Shown in pieces: positions 63,530 through 64,000 of a DNA stretch of 64,000 nt. The stretch spans positions 77,531,601 through 77,595,600 of the forward strand of contig OZ026522.1 of the NCBI GenBank assembly GCA_964019695.1, given 5' to 3'. The translations under genes and the position numbers were made by a program. The DNA comes from Loripinus fragilis. Taxonomy: Eukaryota; Mollusca; Bivalvia; Lucinida; Lucinidae. The notes below the pieces were generated by a model, which saw only the letters and a list, made by a program, of their open reading frames with translations, was not told the DNA's origin and searched no databases. Numbering within the stretch: the first letter of the stretch is position 1; each line of letters opens with the position of its first letter.

Positions 63530-64000
63530 CCGTTAAAAGGACCCTAAGTTCTATGATAATTAGATATGCCATATGTTCAAAGTACACCTGCCGATGCTTG
63601 TGAGGGGTATATAGAGAAAGAATATTCTAAGACCATTTTTAGAACAAATAACATATCTTAAATAGAATCATGTCTGTCAACAATCAAAAGTTCAGGAGGG
63701 TAGTGGACCTTTTCACTAGCCCCAACTCAAGACTGAGTGGCTATTTCTGGACTGTACACTTGACAGTTAGAATGGGGGGGATGCAGTGAGATATATAGAC
63801 TGATTAGCTCACTGGGGACTGGTCGATTCCTGCATCGGCAAAGTACATTGTTCAGTGTTTGTTATTAAATTCAGAGTTTACTTCCCTTTATTCCCCGAGG
63901 TATGGCGGCGTAAAATCGATTTAAAATGCAGTTATAAAACAAAATATTGCACAAATATGTCAATTAAACTTGCTCAGTATATACCAAATAGATTTCACAC
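63530..64000. other. No gene or clear repeat seen
   Basis: The last 470 bp show no supported coding frame and no boundary that I could match elsewhere in the window. Confidence 0.5.

Overview
The window is AT-rich, intron-containing animal DNA, most likely from a bivalve mollusc. That guess rests on spliced genes with GT-AG introns and on repeats I remember from bivalve genomes (tRNA-headed SINEs, the array of roughly 155 bp units carrying 'ggggcataatttgaac', Helitrons with (CCGT)n). The species is not resolved. Little of the window is host coding sequence; most of it is layered mobile DNA.

Layout. (1) 5085-26695, minus strand: a five-exon host gene for a nuclear BTB/POZ protein with AT-hook-like basic motifs. 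I assembled it by hand because exon phases match at every junction (179+123+196+208+1583 bases = 763 codons). Its introns hold SINEs, foldback MITEs and a 5.6-kb inverted-repeat element (19040-24683) with spaced GTAACATATGTTAC-like palindromes and a decayed coding relic. (2) 28190-43869: a non-autonomous Helitron split by a complete Ty3/gypsy LTR retrotransposon (28977-43655), whose 3' LTR is in turn split by a 5'-truncated LINE. The LTR element has 2177-bp LTRs that differ at only two positions I could find, a 5-bp target duplication, an intact gag, a pol reached through a textbook -1 frameshift signal, and a third ORF in which an integrase is preceded by hydrophobic segments and a threefold 45-residue repeat. 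(3) 44128-45765: a hAT-transposase-derived exon of the ZNF862-like type with an intact-looking DDE core, followed by a tandemly duplicated tail. (4) 47.7-55 kb: tandem satellites, hairpins and MITEs. (5) 55937-58471, minus strand: a second Ty3-like gag with a helix-hairpin-helix N-terminus, a frameshift lesion and the same slippery heptamer, but leading into an acidic repetitive ORF instead of a polymerase. (6) 60431-63145: a 2.7-kb noncoding inverted-repeat element with nested MITE and SINE; a smaller relative lies at 53895-54480.

The best candidates for something undescribed are the membrane/triple-repeat module fused to the integrase of the young LTR element, the conserved T-TTA-AAC frameshift cassette shared by two otherwise different gag genes, and the 5.6-kb palindrome-array element. 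Family assignments come from motif reading and memory; no database search was possible.
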